Shown here: piece by piece, positions 54,329 through 63,111 of the stretch
Numbering within the stretch: position 1 is the stretch's first letter
Layout: every line of letters starts with the position of its first letter
Origin: an uncultured Lachnospiraceae bacterium
GTDB taxonomy: Bacteria > Bacillota > Clostridia > Lachnospirales > Lachnospiraceae
Assembly (NCBI GenBank): GCA_902775555.1
Contig: CACYMQ010000028.1
Span: 1-64,000 of the forward strand
Direction: 5' to 3'
DNA: 64,000 nt
Translations under genes and position numbers: made by a program
Notes under the pieces: model-generated
Told to the model about the DNA's origin: nothing
The model's input: only the letters and a program-made list of their open reading frames with translations
Database searches by the model: none

Positions 54329-54535
54329 TTACGCATTCTGCTGCTTCTCGGTGATCACTGTCTGGATCCGAGCGATGTTCTTACGAACTACAGTAATGCG
54401 ACCTGTGTTCTCCAGCTGATTTGTAGCGTTCTGGAACTTCAGATTGAAGAGTTCCTTCTTTGCAGCCTCAAGATCGCCGTTCAACTCTTCGATGGACTTC
54501 GTCTGTAACTCTTTTACGTATTCCTTAGTTTTCAC
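54329..54535 (-). CDS. rpmC: 50S ribosomal protein L29
   Basis: This 68-residue helical hairpin protein (starting [19 protein letters not shown] after Met) uses a GTG start at 54535. The ribosome binding site AGGAGG lies within the last codons of rplP, and the genes overlap by 11 bp, indicating coupled translation. Confidence 0.95.
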   Translation of the reverse strand: MKTKEYVKELQTKSIEELNGDLEAAKKELFNLKFQNATNQLENTGRITVVRKNIARIQTVITEKQQNA

Positions 54536-54962
54536 TGCCGCTACCTCCTTCTAAATCTGCTTTTGAAACGATCTTACATTTCAAAGGAAGCTTATGTGTA
54601 GCAAGACGGAGAGCCTCACGAGCCTTCTCCTCTGTAACATTTCCTACTTCGAACATAACTCTGCCCGGCTTAACAACTGCTACCCAGTACTCCAGGGATC
54701 CTTTACCGGAACCCATACGGGTTTCTGCCGGCTTTGCGGTTACCGGCTTGTCCGGGAAGATCTTGATCCAAACCTTACCTTCACGACGGAGGTAACGGTT
54801 GATGGCAACACGGGCAGCCTCGATCTGATTGGACTTTACCCATGCCGGCTCTACAGCTACGATACCGTATTCACCTTCGGTGATCTTGTTTCCACGAAGG
54901 GCCTTGCCTGCCATGGATCCTCTGAACTGCTTACGATGCTTTACTCTCTTAGGCATTAACAT
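54525..54962 (-). CDS. rplP: 50S ribosomal protein L16
   Basis: This 145-residue protein starts [17 protein letters not shown] and has [20 protein letters not shown] and the [19 protein letters not shown] loop near the peptidyl-transferase site. The start two codons upstream of MPKR is favoured by spacing from GGGAG. Confidence 0.97.
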   Translation of the reverse strand: MLMPKRVKHRKQFRGSMAGKALRGNKITEGEYGIVAVEPAWVKSNQIEAARVAINRYLRREGKVWIKIFPDKPVTAKPAETRMGSGKGSLEYWVAVVKPGRVMFEVGNVTEEKAREALRLATHKLPLKCKIVSKADLEGGSGSEN

Positions 54963-54964
54963 AA

Positions 54965-55630
54965 TTATTTGTCACTCCCTTCCTTGTTTCCCTTAGCAGG
55001 AAGTACTTCACCATGGTAGATCCATGTCTTTACGCCAACCTTACCATATGTGGTGTCAGCCTCTGCAAAACCATAGTCGATGTCTGCACGCAGAGTCTGA
55101 AGCGGGATGGTACCCTCGCTGTAGGTCTCCTTACGAGCCATATCTGCACCACCCAGACGTCCGGATACAGAGGTCTTGATCCCCTGTGCGCCGGCCTTCA
55201 TGGTTCTGGACATGCAGGACTTCATAGCTCTACGGAAGGAGATACGATTCTCCAGCTGCTGAGCGATGTTCTCAGCTACCAGCTGTGCATCCATATCGGG
55301 GCTCTTGATCTCCTTGATATCGATAAACAGCTTCTTCTCTGTAAGCTTCTGAACCTCGTTACGTACCTTCTCGATCTCGGAACCGCCCTTACCGATCACA
55401 ACGCCCGGCTTAGCAGTGAAAACCTTAACCTTAACGCGGTCTCTGGTTCTCTCGATATCGATCTTGGAAATGCTTGCATCCTTCAGACGCTTCTTCAGGA
55501 ACTTACGGATATTATAATCTTCTACAAGATTGTTAGCGAACTCTTCGTTCTTTGTATCTGCATACCACTTGGAATCCCAATCCTTGATGATTCCGACTCT
55601 TAAACCATGCGGATTAACTTTCTGTCCCAT
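54965..55630 (-). CDS. rpsC: 30S ribosomal protein S3
   Basis: This 221-residue protein starts [20 protein letters not shown] and has the KH-domain motif [20 protein letters not shown]. Its C-terminal segment [21 protein letters not shown] is typical. It is 10 bp after rplV. Confidence 0.97.
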   Translation of the reverse strand: MGQKVNPHGLRVGIIKDWDSKWYADTKNEEFANNLVEDYNIRKFLKKRLKDASISKIDIERTRDRVKVKVFTAKPGVVIGKGGSEIEKVRNEVQKLTEKKLFIDIKEIKSPDMDAQLVAENIAQQLENRISFRRAMKSCMSRTMKAGAQGIKTSVSGRLGGADMARKETYSEGTIPLQTLRADIDYGFAEADTTYGKVGVKTWIYHGEVLPAKGNKEGSDK

Positions 55631-55640
55631 GCTTTCCCTC

Positions 55641-56027
55641 CTATCTCTCGTCCAGCACGACTGTGATGTGGCTGGTTCTCTTCTCGATCCTGTAAGCTCT
55701 GCCCTGTGCTCTCGGGTGAATACGCTTCATGGTAGGTCCCTTGTTTGCGTAGCACTCTGCAACATACAGGTTCTCTCTCTTCAGTCCGTTGTTGTTCTCA
55801 GCGTTTGCAACGGCTGACTGAAGCAGCTTATAGATAACAGCGGAAGCATAACGGTTATTGTATGCCAGGATACCAAGTGCGGTATCTACGTCCTTCCCAC
55901 GGATCGCATCCAGTACAAAGCAGGCCTTTGTTACGGATACTCTAGCGTAGGAAACCTTTGCGGACGGTCTTGTATCTTTATTTTCGTTTCTCTGTCTCTT
56001 GACTTGAGATCTGTGTCCCTTTGCCAT
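55641..56027 (-). CDS. rplV: 50S ribosomal protein L22
   Basis: This 128-residue protein has [17 protein letters not shown] and the extended loop tip [20 protein letters not shown] that lines the exit tunnel, where macrolide contacts occur. Confidence 0.97.
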   Translation of the reverse strand: MAKGHRSQVKRQRNENKDTRPSAKVSYARVSVTKACFVLDAIRGKDVDTALGILAYNNRYASAVIYKLLQSAVANAENNNGLKRENLYVAECYANKGPTMKRIHPRAQGRAYRIEKRTSHITVVLDER

Positions 56028-56041
56028 CTTACGATCCCTCC

Positions 56042-56314
56042 TTATCTCTTCTTCTCGTCCTTACCATGACCACGATAGGTTCTGGTAGCAACGAACTCAC
56101 CAAGCTTATGACCAACCATATCCTCGGTTACATATACCGGAACGTGCTTTCTTCCGTCGTAAACCGCGATGGTATGTCCTACAAATGAGGGGAAAATAGT
56201 AGAACGGCGAGACCATGTACGAATGACCTCATGAGCGTCCTTCTTGTTCAGCTCATCAACCTTCTTCAATAAGCTTGCATCTGCAAACGGTCCTTTTTTT
56301 AATGAACGAGCCAT
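56042..56314 (-). CDS. rpsS: 30S ribosomal protein S19
   Basis: This 90-residue protein starts [20 protein letters not shown] and has [20 protein letters not shown] and [16 protein letters not shown], all typical of S19 in the 30S head. Confidence 0.97.
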   Translation of the reverse strand: MARSLKKGPFADASLLKKVDELNKKDAHEVIRTWSRRSTIFPSFVGHTIAVYDGRKHVPVYVTEDMVGHKLGEFVATRTYRGHGKDEKKR

Positions 56315-56325
56315 GTTCTTCCTCC

Positions 56326-57168
56326 TTACTTAACGTTCTTTCCTGATCTGTTTCTGATGATCAGCTTGTTGGACTTAGCGTTCTTCTTTCTGGTCTTCAG
56401 ACCCAGTGCCGGCTTACCCCAAGGAGTAGACGGGCCGCTGCGGCCGATCGGTGCACGTCCTTCACCACCACCGTGCGGATGGTCATTCGGGTTCATAACA
56501 GAACCGCGGACTGTAGGACGGATACCCATGTGACGCTTACGTCCGGCCTTACCGATATTTACAAGGCCATGCTCGATGTTACCTACAGTTCCGACTGTTG
56601 CACGGCAACTGATGGGAACCATACGCATCTCGCCTGAAGGAAGACGAAGGATGGCATATTTACCTTCCTTAGCCATGAGCTGTGCAGAGTTTCCTGCGGA
56701 ACGAACCAGCTGTCCGCCCTTTCCGGGAACAAGCTCGATGTTGTGGATCTCAGTACCGATCGGGATAGCGCTGAGCGGCAGGCAGTTACCTACGCGGATA
56801 TCTGCATTCTCACCATTCATAAGGCTGTCGCCAACCTTGATCCCGTTCGGAGCAAGGATGTATGTCTTCTCACCGTCTGCATAGCAGATCAGAGCGATAT
56901 TTGCTGTCCGGTTCGGATCGTACTCGATGGTGAGTACCTTTGCCGGGATATCATCCTTACGTCTCTTGAAATCAATGATCCTGTATTTCTGACGGTTTCC
57001 GCCACCGTGATGACGAACCGTGATCTTGCCCTGATTGTTACGTCCGGCAGTTTTCTTCTTGGATACCAGCAGGGACTTCTCCGGCTTATCTGTTGTGATC
57101 ACATCGAAGTCCAGACCGGTCATATTTCTTCTAGAAGGTGTATATGGGGTGTATGTTTTGATACCCAT
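56326..57168 (-). CDS. rplB: 50S ribosomal protein L2
   Basis: This 280-residue protein has [20 protein letters not shown] and the highly conserved [18 protein letters not shown] near the peptidyl-transferase centre. Length is normal. Confidence 0.97.
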   Translation of the reverse strand: MGIKTYTPYTPSRRNMTGLDFDVITTDKPEKSLLVSKKKTAGRNNQGKITVRHHGGGNRQKYRIIDFKRRKDDIPAKVLTIEYDPNRTANIALICYADGEKTYILAPNGIKVGDSLMNGENADIRVGNCLPLSAIPIGTEIHNIELVPGKGGQLVRSAGNSAQLMAKEGKYAILRLPSGEMRMVPISCRATVGTVGNIEHGLVNIGKAGRKRHMGIRPTVRGSVMNPNDHPHGGGEGRAPIGRSGPSTPWGKPALGLKTRKKNAKSNKLIIRNRSGKNVK

Positions 57169-57194
57169 TTTAGTTCTCCTTTCAACTCTCTATC

Positions 57195-57494
57195 TTACAG
57201 TCCCTCGAAAAGCTCGATGTCAGCACTCTCAGCTGTCAGCTGTACATATGCCTTCTTACTCTTCGATGTCTTGCCGGAGGTTGCTCCGCGGCGCTTGGTC
57301 TTTCCGTCATAGTTAACTGTGTTGACCTTTGCTACCTTTGCTCCCTCGAACATCTTCTCTACTGCATCTGCGATCTGATTCTTGGTCGCATCCGGATGAA
57401 CGAGAAATGTATACTTCTTCTCGGCCATAGCGTTCATACTCTTCTCAGTAAGAACGGGTCTCTGTATAACGTCATAGTACTTTAAATCTGCCAT
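57195..57494 (-). CDS. rplW: 50S ribosomal protein L23
   Basis: This 99-residue protein has QRPVLTEKSMNAMAEKKYTF and NTVNYDGKTKRRG, typical of L23, the docking site for SRP and trigger factor at the tunnel exit. Its ATG overlaps the rplD stop (TAATG). Confidence 0.97.
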   Translation of the reverse strand: MADLKYYDVIQRPVLTEKSMNAMAEKKYTFLVHPDATKNQIADAVEKMFEGAKVAKVNTVNYDGKTKRRGATSGKTSKSKKAYVQLTAESADIELFEGL

Positions 57495-58114
57495 TATGCG
57501 TACACCTCCTCGATAGCCTTTGCAGCATCCTTTGTGATGATCAGAGAATCATACTTCAGGATATCATACACATTGATGGATGTGCTGATGGTTGTTGCCA
57601 CATCAGGAATGTTACGTGCGGAAAGAACTACATTGTCGTTCTTATCCTTTGTTACTACCAGCGCACTCTCTGCCTTCAGATTCTTCAGAACCTCAGCGAA
57701 AGCGGAGGTCTTCGGTGCATCCATGGAAAGCTCGTCAACCACGATCATCTTCTCGTCCTGAACCTTGGATGTCAGTGCGGAGAAGAGTGCGATCTGGCGC
57801 TCTCTCTTGTTCATCTTCTTGGAGTAGTCTCTCGGCTTCGGTGCGAATACCACGCCACCGCCTGTCCACTGAGGAGAACGGGTCGAACCCTGACGGGCAT
57901 GTCCTGTACCCTTCTGTCTCCAGGGCTTCTTTCCGCCGCCGGATACCTCTGCACGTGTCAGGGCACTCTGTGTTCCCTGACGATTGTTTGCCAGATAGGT
58001 AACTACTGCCTTATGAACCAGTGTTTCATTTATCTCTACACCGAAAATGTTATCGGAAAGGTCGATCTTCTCAACCTCTTTACCGTCGGTGTTGTATACT
58101 GCTAAAGTTGCCAT
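57494..58114 (-). CDS. rplD: 50S ribosomal protein L4
   Basis: This 206-residue protein has the conserved loop ALTRAEVSGGGKKPWRQKGT and GTRSPQWTGGGVVFAPKPRD-like sequence that reaches the exit tunnel. In some bacteria L4 represses the S10 operon. It overlaps rplW by one base. Confidence 0.97.
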   Translation of the reverse strand: MATLAVYNTDGKEVEKIDLSDNIFGVEINETLVHKAVVTYLANNRQGTQSALTRAEVSGGGKKPWRQKGTGHARQGSTRSPQWTGGGVVFAPKPRDYSKKMNKRERQIALFSALTSKVQDEKMIVVDELSMDAPKTSAFAEVLKNLKAESALVVTKDKNDNVVLSARNIPDVATTISTSINVYDILKYDSLIITKDAAKAIEEVYA

Positions 58115-58137
58115 TCTTTTAATCCTCCTTATCGTGA

Positions 58138-58821
58138 CTATCTAGCCTTTACAGACTCTGCAACGATCACGAGTGACTTCTTCGGGCCCGGAACGGCACC
58201 CTTCACCAGGATCACATCATTTTCTGCATCTATCTTAACGATCTCAAGGTTCTGTACGGTTACCTGCTCGCAGCCTGCATGTCCGGCCATCTTCTTGCCC
58301 TTCATAACGCGGCCCGGTGTCGTAGCGGAACCATTGGAACCTGCATGGCGATGATACTTGGAACCATGTCCGGAAGGTCCGGAGTGGAGTCCGTGGCGCT
58401 TGATACCGCCTGCGTATCCCTTACCTTTGGAACGAGCGGTTACATCGATCTTATCACCCTCTGCGAAGATGTCAGCCTTGATCACGCTCTCTCCTGCAAC
58501 ATACTCAGCAGCATTCTCAAAACGGAACTCTCTGATGAACTTCTTCGGAGTTTCGCCTGCCTTCTTTGCGTGCTGAACCTCAGCCCTGGTTGCACCATGC
58601 GGATTTCTGATCACTTTCTTACCAGATCCGTCCTTCGATGTTACTTTCTCCTTCACGTCCTTGAAACCGACCTGAACTGCTTCGTAACCATCGTTCTCGA
58701 TTGTCTTAACCTGTAATACTGCACACGGTCCTGCCTTAAGAACCGTAACCGGTGTAAGTACACCGTCTTCGTTGAAGATCTGGGTCATGCCGATCTTCTC
58801 TGCGAGAATCGCTTTCTTCAT
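58138..58821 (-). CDS. rplC: 50S ribosomal protein L3
   Basis: This 227-residue protein starts [20 protein letters not shown] at 58821 (AGGAGGAAG upstream) and has [34 protein letters not shown] and [13 protein letters not shown] segments. A longer in-frame extension to 58866 is not supported. It is separated from rpsJ by an unusually long 371-bp spacer. Confidence 0.97.
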   Translation of the reverse strand: MKKAILAEKIGMTQIFNEDGVLTPVTVLKAGPCAVLQVKTIENDGYEAVQVGFKDVKEKVTSKDGSGKKVIRNPHGATRAEVQHAKKAGETPKKFIREFRFENAAEYVAGESVIKADIFAEGDKIDVTARSKGKGYAGGIKRHGLHSGPSGHGSKYHRHAGSNGSATTPGRVMKGKKMAGHAGCEQVTVQNLEIVKIDAENDVILVKGAVPGPKKSLVIVAESVKAR

Positions 58822-59192
58822 TTCTTTCTTCCTCCTAATGAATTTACAGCGGATTGGACTTGCCAATCATACTAAATCGCATCATCCGATTCCGGTTCTT
58901 CCGAATCCTGCACGGTATCCCGTGAAAATGTACCGGTCTACGGACTGCATTTGGCTGTGCTTCGCTTCCTTATATAATGAAGCGTTGCTGTGCCTGGTTG
59001 TTAACTAACTCGCGTTGCCGCATTCGCACTCACTTCGTTCGCGCTCACGCTGCTGACTCGCGTTGCCGCACTCGCACTCGCTTTGCTCGTGCTCGTGAGG
59101 TGCTGTCGCGCCATCGTCTGTCTCCGTCATGTGTCTGCCCGTGAGCAAGCTCCCGGCAGCCACCCGCCGGATCCAGCCGGCACCGCTCGTAG
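58822..59192. repeat. Enlarged rpsJ-rplC spacer with direct repeats and a shared intergenic element
   Basis: These genes are usually tens of bases apart. A roughly 37-bp imperfect direct repeat (CTCGCGTTGCCGCAYTCGCA and onward) lies at about 59010-59046 and 59057-59093, with a 47-bp period. GTGAGCAAGCTCCC (59141-59154) and GCACCGCTCGTAG (59180-59192) match parts of the infA-rpmJ spacer. No gene is supported. Confidence 0.7.
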
Positions 59193-59504
59193 TTATCTCA
59201 TTTTCATATCAATGTACACACCGGCAGATACATCCATCTTGCGGAGTGCATCGATGGTCTTCTGGTTCGGTGCAATGATATCGATGAGTCTCTTATGAGT
59301 TCTCTGCTCGAACTGCTCTCTGGAGTCCTTATACTTATGAACAGCTCGAAGGATCGTTACCTTCTCAACCTTGGTCGGCATCGGAACCGGTCCGCTCACC
59401 TTAACACCTGTGTTCTTAACTGCATCGATGATGGACTTTGCTGCCTGGTCGATCAGTTTGTGATCATACGCCTTGAGTGTGATTCTCATTACTTGACTTG
59501 CCAT
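59193..59504 (-). CDS. rpsJ: 30S ribosomal protein S10
   Basis: This 103-residue protein starts [20 protein letters not shown] and has [20 protein letters not shown] and [18 protein letters not shown], typical of S10, which also joins the NusB antitermination complex. The ATG at 59504 follows GGAGG. First gene of the superoperon. Confidence 0.97.
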   Translation of the reverse strand: MASQVMRITLKAYDHKLIDQAAKSIIDAVKNTGVKVSGPVPMPTKVEKVTILRAVHKYKDSREQFEQRTHKRLIDIIAPNQKTIDALRKMDVSAGVYIDMKMR

Positions 59505-59878
59505 AAAAAAAGCCGCCTCCTTTTCGCACTTTTTAAAATAGTACGACAAGCGGTGACTGTACAACGTTCCCGTGTGTGTCGTGTAAGATCCGCACGCTCT
59601 GAGGCTCTCTCCGTTCCTTTTTTATAGAAGGATCCGTTTCGAGCCGCAGGAGCTTCCCTTTCATAGGAACTGCAGGAGGATTCAGCCTGCTTCCCACGTT
59701 GCCGGGTGTGTCCTACATCATTTCACACGTCATCTCCGGGTTTCCCCGGATGGTTTCTGGTACAGTGACTTGTCGCCAGTTTCTCTGAACTTGACATTCG
59801 CTCCACGAAATAACCTACTGCCGCGTATATTCGCAGATCAGTAGCAACCTCCGCTTCCACGCTATCAACGTCACAGCA
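59505..59878 (-). other. Long 5' leader of the S10 superoperon
   Basis: About 370 nt separate the strong promoter from rpsJ. The leader holds several short inverted repeats (for example around 59630-59690 and a GGGTTTCCCC-like palindrome at 59739-59750) and no credible gene. An autoregulatory leader is possible, but no known motif was recognised. Confidence 0.5.
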
Positions 59879-59884
59879 AACGCT

Positions 59885-59913
59885 ATTATAACAAAGTGCT
59901 CCCGGGAATGCAA
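59885..59913 (-). promoter_or_regulatory. Promoter of the S10-spc-alpha superoperon
   Basis: Minus-strand TTGCAT (59908-59913), 17-bp spacer, consensus TATAAT (59885-59890). Confidence 0.8.
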
Positions 59914-60032
59914 GCACTTTTTTTCAGGATTTTCGAAGGTCTTTCAATGTGTCTCCACCCCTTCCCAAAACAGATCTCAAAACGCCGGCCCGAAACGTTC
60001 ACAATTTGTTTACAGTTTTTTTACATATTCTA

Positions 60033-60061
60033 TTGCCATTTGTATACTCCCGTGATAGAAT
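60033..60061 (+). promoter_or_regulatory. Promoter of the riboswitch-controlled pilin genes
   Basis: TTGCCA (60033-60038), 17-bp spacer, TAGAAT (60056-60061), placing the RNA start about 10 nt before the aptamer. Confidence 0.7.
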
Positions 60062-60076
60062 TATTTGTACAAAAGA

Positions 60077-60157
60077 TATAGAGAGGCAAAGCAGGAGCAA
60101 TCCTGTGACGCAAAGCTATAGGGCCTGTCCGGGCGGTCAGGCAGCCAGTTGCAACGT
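60077..60157 (+). promoter_or_regulatory. c-di-GMP-I (GEMM) riboswitch aptamer
   Basis: The sequence shows the conserved GEMM core. GGCAAA (60085-60090) is followed by a hairpin AGGA-GCAA-TCCT with a GNRA tetraloop, then GACGCAAAGC (60107-60116). A second arm ends in GGCAGCCAGTTGC (60140-60152), equivalent to the tetraloop-receptor side in known class I c-di-GMP riboswitches. It is followed directly by a terminator and then two pilin genes. By family knowledge it binds c-di-GMP. Whether binding turns expression on or off cannot be decided by reading alone. Confidence 0.88.
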
Positions 60158-60160
60158 GTT

Positions 60161-60208
60161 ACACCACAACATCAGGGCGACCGTCTTCGTTCTTGTGGTG
60201 TTTTTTTG
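60161..60208 (+). terminator. Expression-platform terminator of the c-di-GMP riboswitch
   Basis: ACACCACAA (60161-60169) pairs with TTGTGGTGT (60193-60201), followed by a seven-T tract. It lies 4 nt after the aptamer, as expected for a transcription-termination switch. Confidence 0.85.
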
Positions 60209-60271
60209 CTATAAATGAACCGATTGATCTGAGCACTGTATGCTCATGAAGATAGAAAGTGAGATCAACCT

Positions 60272-60910
60272 ATGGAAAAACGAACGAATAAAGGTTTTTC
60301 CCTTGTTGAGCTGATCATCGTAATTGCGATCATGTCCATTCTGGCCGCTGGAATTGCGCCGGCTCTGATCAGATATATCAATAAGTCACGGAAAGCTGAC
60401 GACATAGCCGCCGCCGACTCTTTAGGTACTACCATCAACGCAGCCATAAACAGTGATGATGATGTTTATGACTATATAAATAAGTGTGCCTATTGGATCA
60501 AAAAAGAAAGACGTGACGGATATTTCAGAGTGATCTGTTACATGAATGCCGGATATGACTCCACCGGGTGGGACAACCGGTATTTTCCCGACGTAGGAAC
60601 CGATAACGGGATCGACTACACCATAGGAAGAGAAAAGATCAAAACCGCAATGATCGAGCTTATGGGCGAAAAAATGTTCAAGCTCAAGTTTACGAAGGAT
60701 ATTTATTTTGATCAGTGGATCCTATGCTGTGATAAGGATCAGCACCTGTATGTATTTGTCGGCGGGGGGTTCGGAACCAATCAGTTCTACATCACTGATC
60801 AGCATCTGAATATGACGGGACATAGAAACCGTTTTTATATGCTTTGGCCCGAGCAGGATGCGGAATACAAAGAATTGGACACTCCGCCTGACAGTTGGAT
60901 AACAAGATAA
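60272..60910 (+). CDS. Type IV pilin, riboswitch-controlled
   Basis: This 212-residue protein has a short class III leader (MEKRTNKG, cleavage before Phe9, GFSLVE with Glu at +5), then IIVIAIMSILAAGIAPALIRY and a helix with KSRKADD. The head contains Cys residues (near 70, 91 and 152-153) and is aromatic-rich. The first 45 residues are almost the same as those of the next pilin but differ from the pilin at 4399-4917, so this is a separate pilin subgroup. It is the first gene behind the c-di-GMP riboswitch. The ribosome binding site is weak (AGTGAG), which may limit yield. It could be an alternative or minor subunit of the pilus built by the 5350-27019 operon. Confidence 0.88.
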   Translation: MEKRTNKGFSLVELIIVIAIMSILAAGIAPALIRYINKSRKADDIAAADSLGTTINAAINSDDDVYDYINKCAYWIKKERRDGYFRVICYMNAGYDSTGWDNRYFPDVGTDNGIDYTIGREKIKTAMIELMGEKMFKLKFTKDIYFDQWILCCDKDQHLYVFVGGGFGTNQFYITDQHLNMTGHRNRFYMLWPEQDAEYKELDTPPDSWITR

Positions 60911-61111
60911 CTCCAACCGACATACGGTCTTTATCCCTTTTGTTCCGGATCTTACATGTACCTTATTTCATGCGTTTATTGCACTCATCGTAGTTGTATG
61001 ATAGACTTTTTTTACACGATAGAATCAAAGAGTAGTATCGACCTATGTCAGTAGTTGTATGATTGGCGAGCTACCCTTTCAATGAATCATCCGGATTCGG
61101 GAGGTAGCCAT

Positions 61112-61921
61112 ATGGAAAAAGGAAAACACAGGGTGAACCGGGGCCCAAACATGATGGGCTTCTGGGCCGCCAGAATTGCAAAGGATAAGAATAAGAAGAA
61201 ACGCGACAATAACGGTTTTTCTCTGGTTGAACTAATCATAGTTATTGCGATCATTTCCATTTTGGCCGCAGCAGTTACTCCAGTGCTGATCCGCTACATC
61301 GATAAATCCAGAAAAGCCGTTGATATTGAAACTGCACAAAGTATTTTCGAAGCTGCAAATCTCGCTTCAGCTTCTTATGACGACGGTGTTGCTGAAGGTT
61401 GGACGGTTGCAGCGACAACAAAGAATTCAAATTCAGTTGCCAGAACTACGGTAACCAATAGTGGACATAATTCGGCTTTGGATTCCTCCGCCCCATCGTC
61501 TGAAAGATACGAGATTAGTTGTGTTTCATGGGCTCGCGGAGTAAATTATAATGTCGGTGGTAAAGAATGGCAGAATGCTAAATTTAAGAGCACTATTGAT
61601 AGCGGGAAAGAGGGGGATCTACAAAGAGAGTACACTAACGAGTTCCTACGAAATCTGGTTCACGACGAAGCCGTTGGCGCGGTCTACATAAAGCAAGGAC
61701 AGAATAATTTTGATGGTTTTTCCACCCAAACAATGAAAATGAAATATAAAGGTGACGCCGGGTATGGAAAAGCCGAAGTTTGGATGGTATGCATTCGAAC
61801 GGATAATCATAAACCAGAGGTTTGGATCGGAGATAAAAACTTTAACGGACGTGGCAGCGGTCAGATTGTAAGACCTCTGTATCGAATATATCCAGATCCC
61901 TGTACTGAATATCGAAACTAA
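61112..61921 (+). CDS. Type IV pilin with a long leader, second gene of the riboswitch-controlled pair
   Basis: This 269-residue protein starts at the ATG at 61112 (GGGAGG upstream); an earlier in-frame ATG at 61055 has no site. The leader is unusually long (35 residues, basic), then NGFSLVE with Glu at +5 and the same helix as the upstream pilin, including SILAAA and RYIDKSRKA. The head is Ser/Thr/Asn-rich with a GGRGSGQIVRPL-like end. About 200 bp separate it from the first pilin. It may be read through from the riboswitch promoter or have its own weak promoter. A terminator follows the stop directly. Confidence 0.87.
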   Translation: MEKGKHRVNRGPNMMGFWAARIAKDKNKKKRDNNGFSLVELIIVIAIISILAAAVTPVLIRYIDKSRKAVDIETAQSIFEAANLASASYDDGVAEGWTVAATTKNSNSVARTTVTNSGHNSALDSSAPSSERYEISCVSWARGVNYNVGGKEWQNAKFKSTIDSGKEGDLQREYTNEFLRNLVHDEAVGAVYIKQGQNNFDGFSTQTMKMKYKGDAGYGKAEVWMVCIRTDNHKPEVWIGDKNFNGRGSGQIVRPLYRIYPDPCTEYRN

Positions 61922-61959
61922 AAACATGACCACCCCTCTGACGGGTGGTCATGTTTTTT
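61921..61959 (+). terminator. Rho-independent terminator after the pilin pair
   Basis: AAACATGACCACCC pairs perfectly with GGGTGGTCATGTTT, followed by more T. The A-rich opposite side makes it usable for the convergent methyltransferase gene too. Confidence 0.9.
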
Positions 61960-61978
61960 CTGTAAACATTCACTTTAT

Positions 61979-62935
61979 TTAGAATTCTATCCTTCCGCTG
62001 GCTCCGCAGGGGAGCACCAGTCCGTTGGACCGTACCGGAAGACCGATCTCCTCAGCCCGTACACGGATATTTCCCGGCCCGGCCTTTTCCCCGGAAGCCG
62101 GTTTCGCCAGATCCTTCTGCCCCGTCCGGTCAGCCCAGGGCTGAAGGACTGCGGTATGGAGCATATAGGATAATACTGCCGGTTGCAGACCCGTAGTGTA
62201 GGAATTGATCAGGAAGAACAGCGGGTCATCACTGAGCAGGTCACTGCACTTCTGCAGAAGCGGGAACACCAGATCCTCCAGCTTCCAGAGCTCTCCCTTC
62301 GGCCCTCTGCCGTAGGACGGCGGGTCCATGATGATCGCATCGTATTTTTTCTCCCGGCGGATCTCCCGCTCCACGAATTTCATGCAGTCATCCACCAGCC
62401 AACGGATGGGTGCCTCAGCCAAGCCGCTGCTGACCGCATTTTCCTTTGCCCAGGTCACCATGCCCTTGGAGGCATCCACATGGGTGACATTTGCACCGGC
62501 TGCCGCTGCGACTATGGTAGCTCCTCCGGTGTACGCGAAGAGGTTCAGCACACGCACCTCACGTCCCTTGGCCTTCGCCTCGCGGATCAGCGGATAGAAC
62601 CAGCTCCAGTTTACGGCCTGTTCCGGGAAGAGTCCCGTATGCTTGAAGGCGAAGGGCTTCAGGTGGAAGGTCAGCGTATGCTCACCGCCCCCGCCCCGCA
62701 GGATATACCCGATGGTCCACTCCTTCGGCAGATCGTGGAACTCCCACTCTCCCCCGCCGGACTTGCTCCTGTGGTAATGTCCGTTCAGCTTCTTCCATTC
62801 GGGAAGCCTCATTTCCGTGTTCCAGATCACCTGGGGATCCGGCCGCCGCAGGATATACTTCCCCCAACGCTCCAGCTTCTCTCCCCCGGAACTATCCAGC
62901 ACCTCATAATCCTTCCATCCGTTCGCTATCCACAT
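61979..62935 (-). CDS. Class I SAM-dependent methyltransferase (RlmI/PF10672-like)
   Basis: This 318-residue protein resembles the S-adenosylmethionine-dependent methyltransferases related to rRNA cytosine methyltransferase RlmI (PF10672). An N-terminal beta domain (1-120) is followed by motif I LNLFAYTGGATI (about 150-161), an acidic residue in THVDASKG, and the catalytic-type DPPSYGRG (near 222-229). It lacks an N-terminal PUA domain, as in the Firmicutes subgroup. The substrate is probably rRNA but this is inferred. The start MWIANGWKDYEVLD is the family start. Confidence 0.85.
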   Translation of the reverse strand: MWIANGWKDYEVLDSSGGEKLERWGKYILRRPDPQVIWNTEMRLPEWKKLNGHYHRSKSGGGEWEFHDLPKEWTIGYILRGGGGEHTLTFHLKPFAFKHTGLFPEQAVNWSWFYPLIREAKAKGREVRVLNLFAYTGGATIVAAAAGANVTHVDASKGMVTWAKENAVSSGLAEAPIRWLVDDCMKFVEREIRREKKYDAIIMDPPSYGRGPKGELWKLEDLVFPLLQKCSDLLSDDPLFFLINSYTTGLQPAVLSYMLHTAVLQPWADRTGQKDLAKPASGEKAGPGNIRVRAEEIGLPVRSNGLVLPCGASGRIEF

Positions 62936-62951
62936 ATCCTTATCCTTTCTA

Positions 62952-63011
62952 TTACATGAAGCACCGTTACATGAAACACCATTACATGAAGCACCGTTAT
63001 ATGAAACACGG
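62952..63011. repeat. 15-bp tandem repeats upstream of the methyltransferase gene
   Basis: Four head-to-tail units of TTACATGAARCACCR (last one TTATATGAAACACGG) cover the leader region of the methyltransferase gene. Confidence 0.8.
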
Positions 63012-63070
63012 CTGTCCGTCCCTGCCCACGACCCTTTGGGGGTGATCCGCAGGTGGAACGGACAGCCGTA
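63009..63070 (-). terminator. Long hairpin, possible terminator of the ABC permease gene
   Basis: CGGCTGTCCGT pairs with ACGGACAGCCG around a structured 35-40 nt loop. The minus strand then continues TGTTTC, a weak T tract. Confidence 0.5.
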
Positions 63071-63111
63071 TCACTTCATAATTTATGCATCTACTTTGGA
63101 TCTTTGCAAGA

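Noticed and set aside
61070..61108. GCTACC/GGTAGC hairpin that would cover the second pilin's ribosome binding site
   Set aside because: Only six pairs with a 27-nt loop; too weak to claim as a switch.
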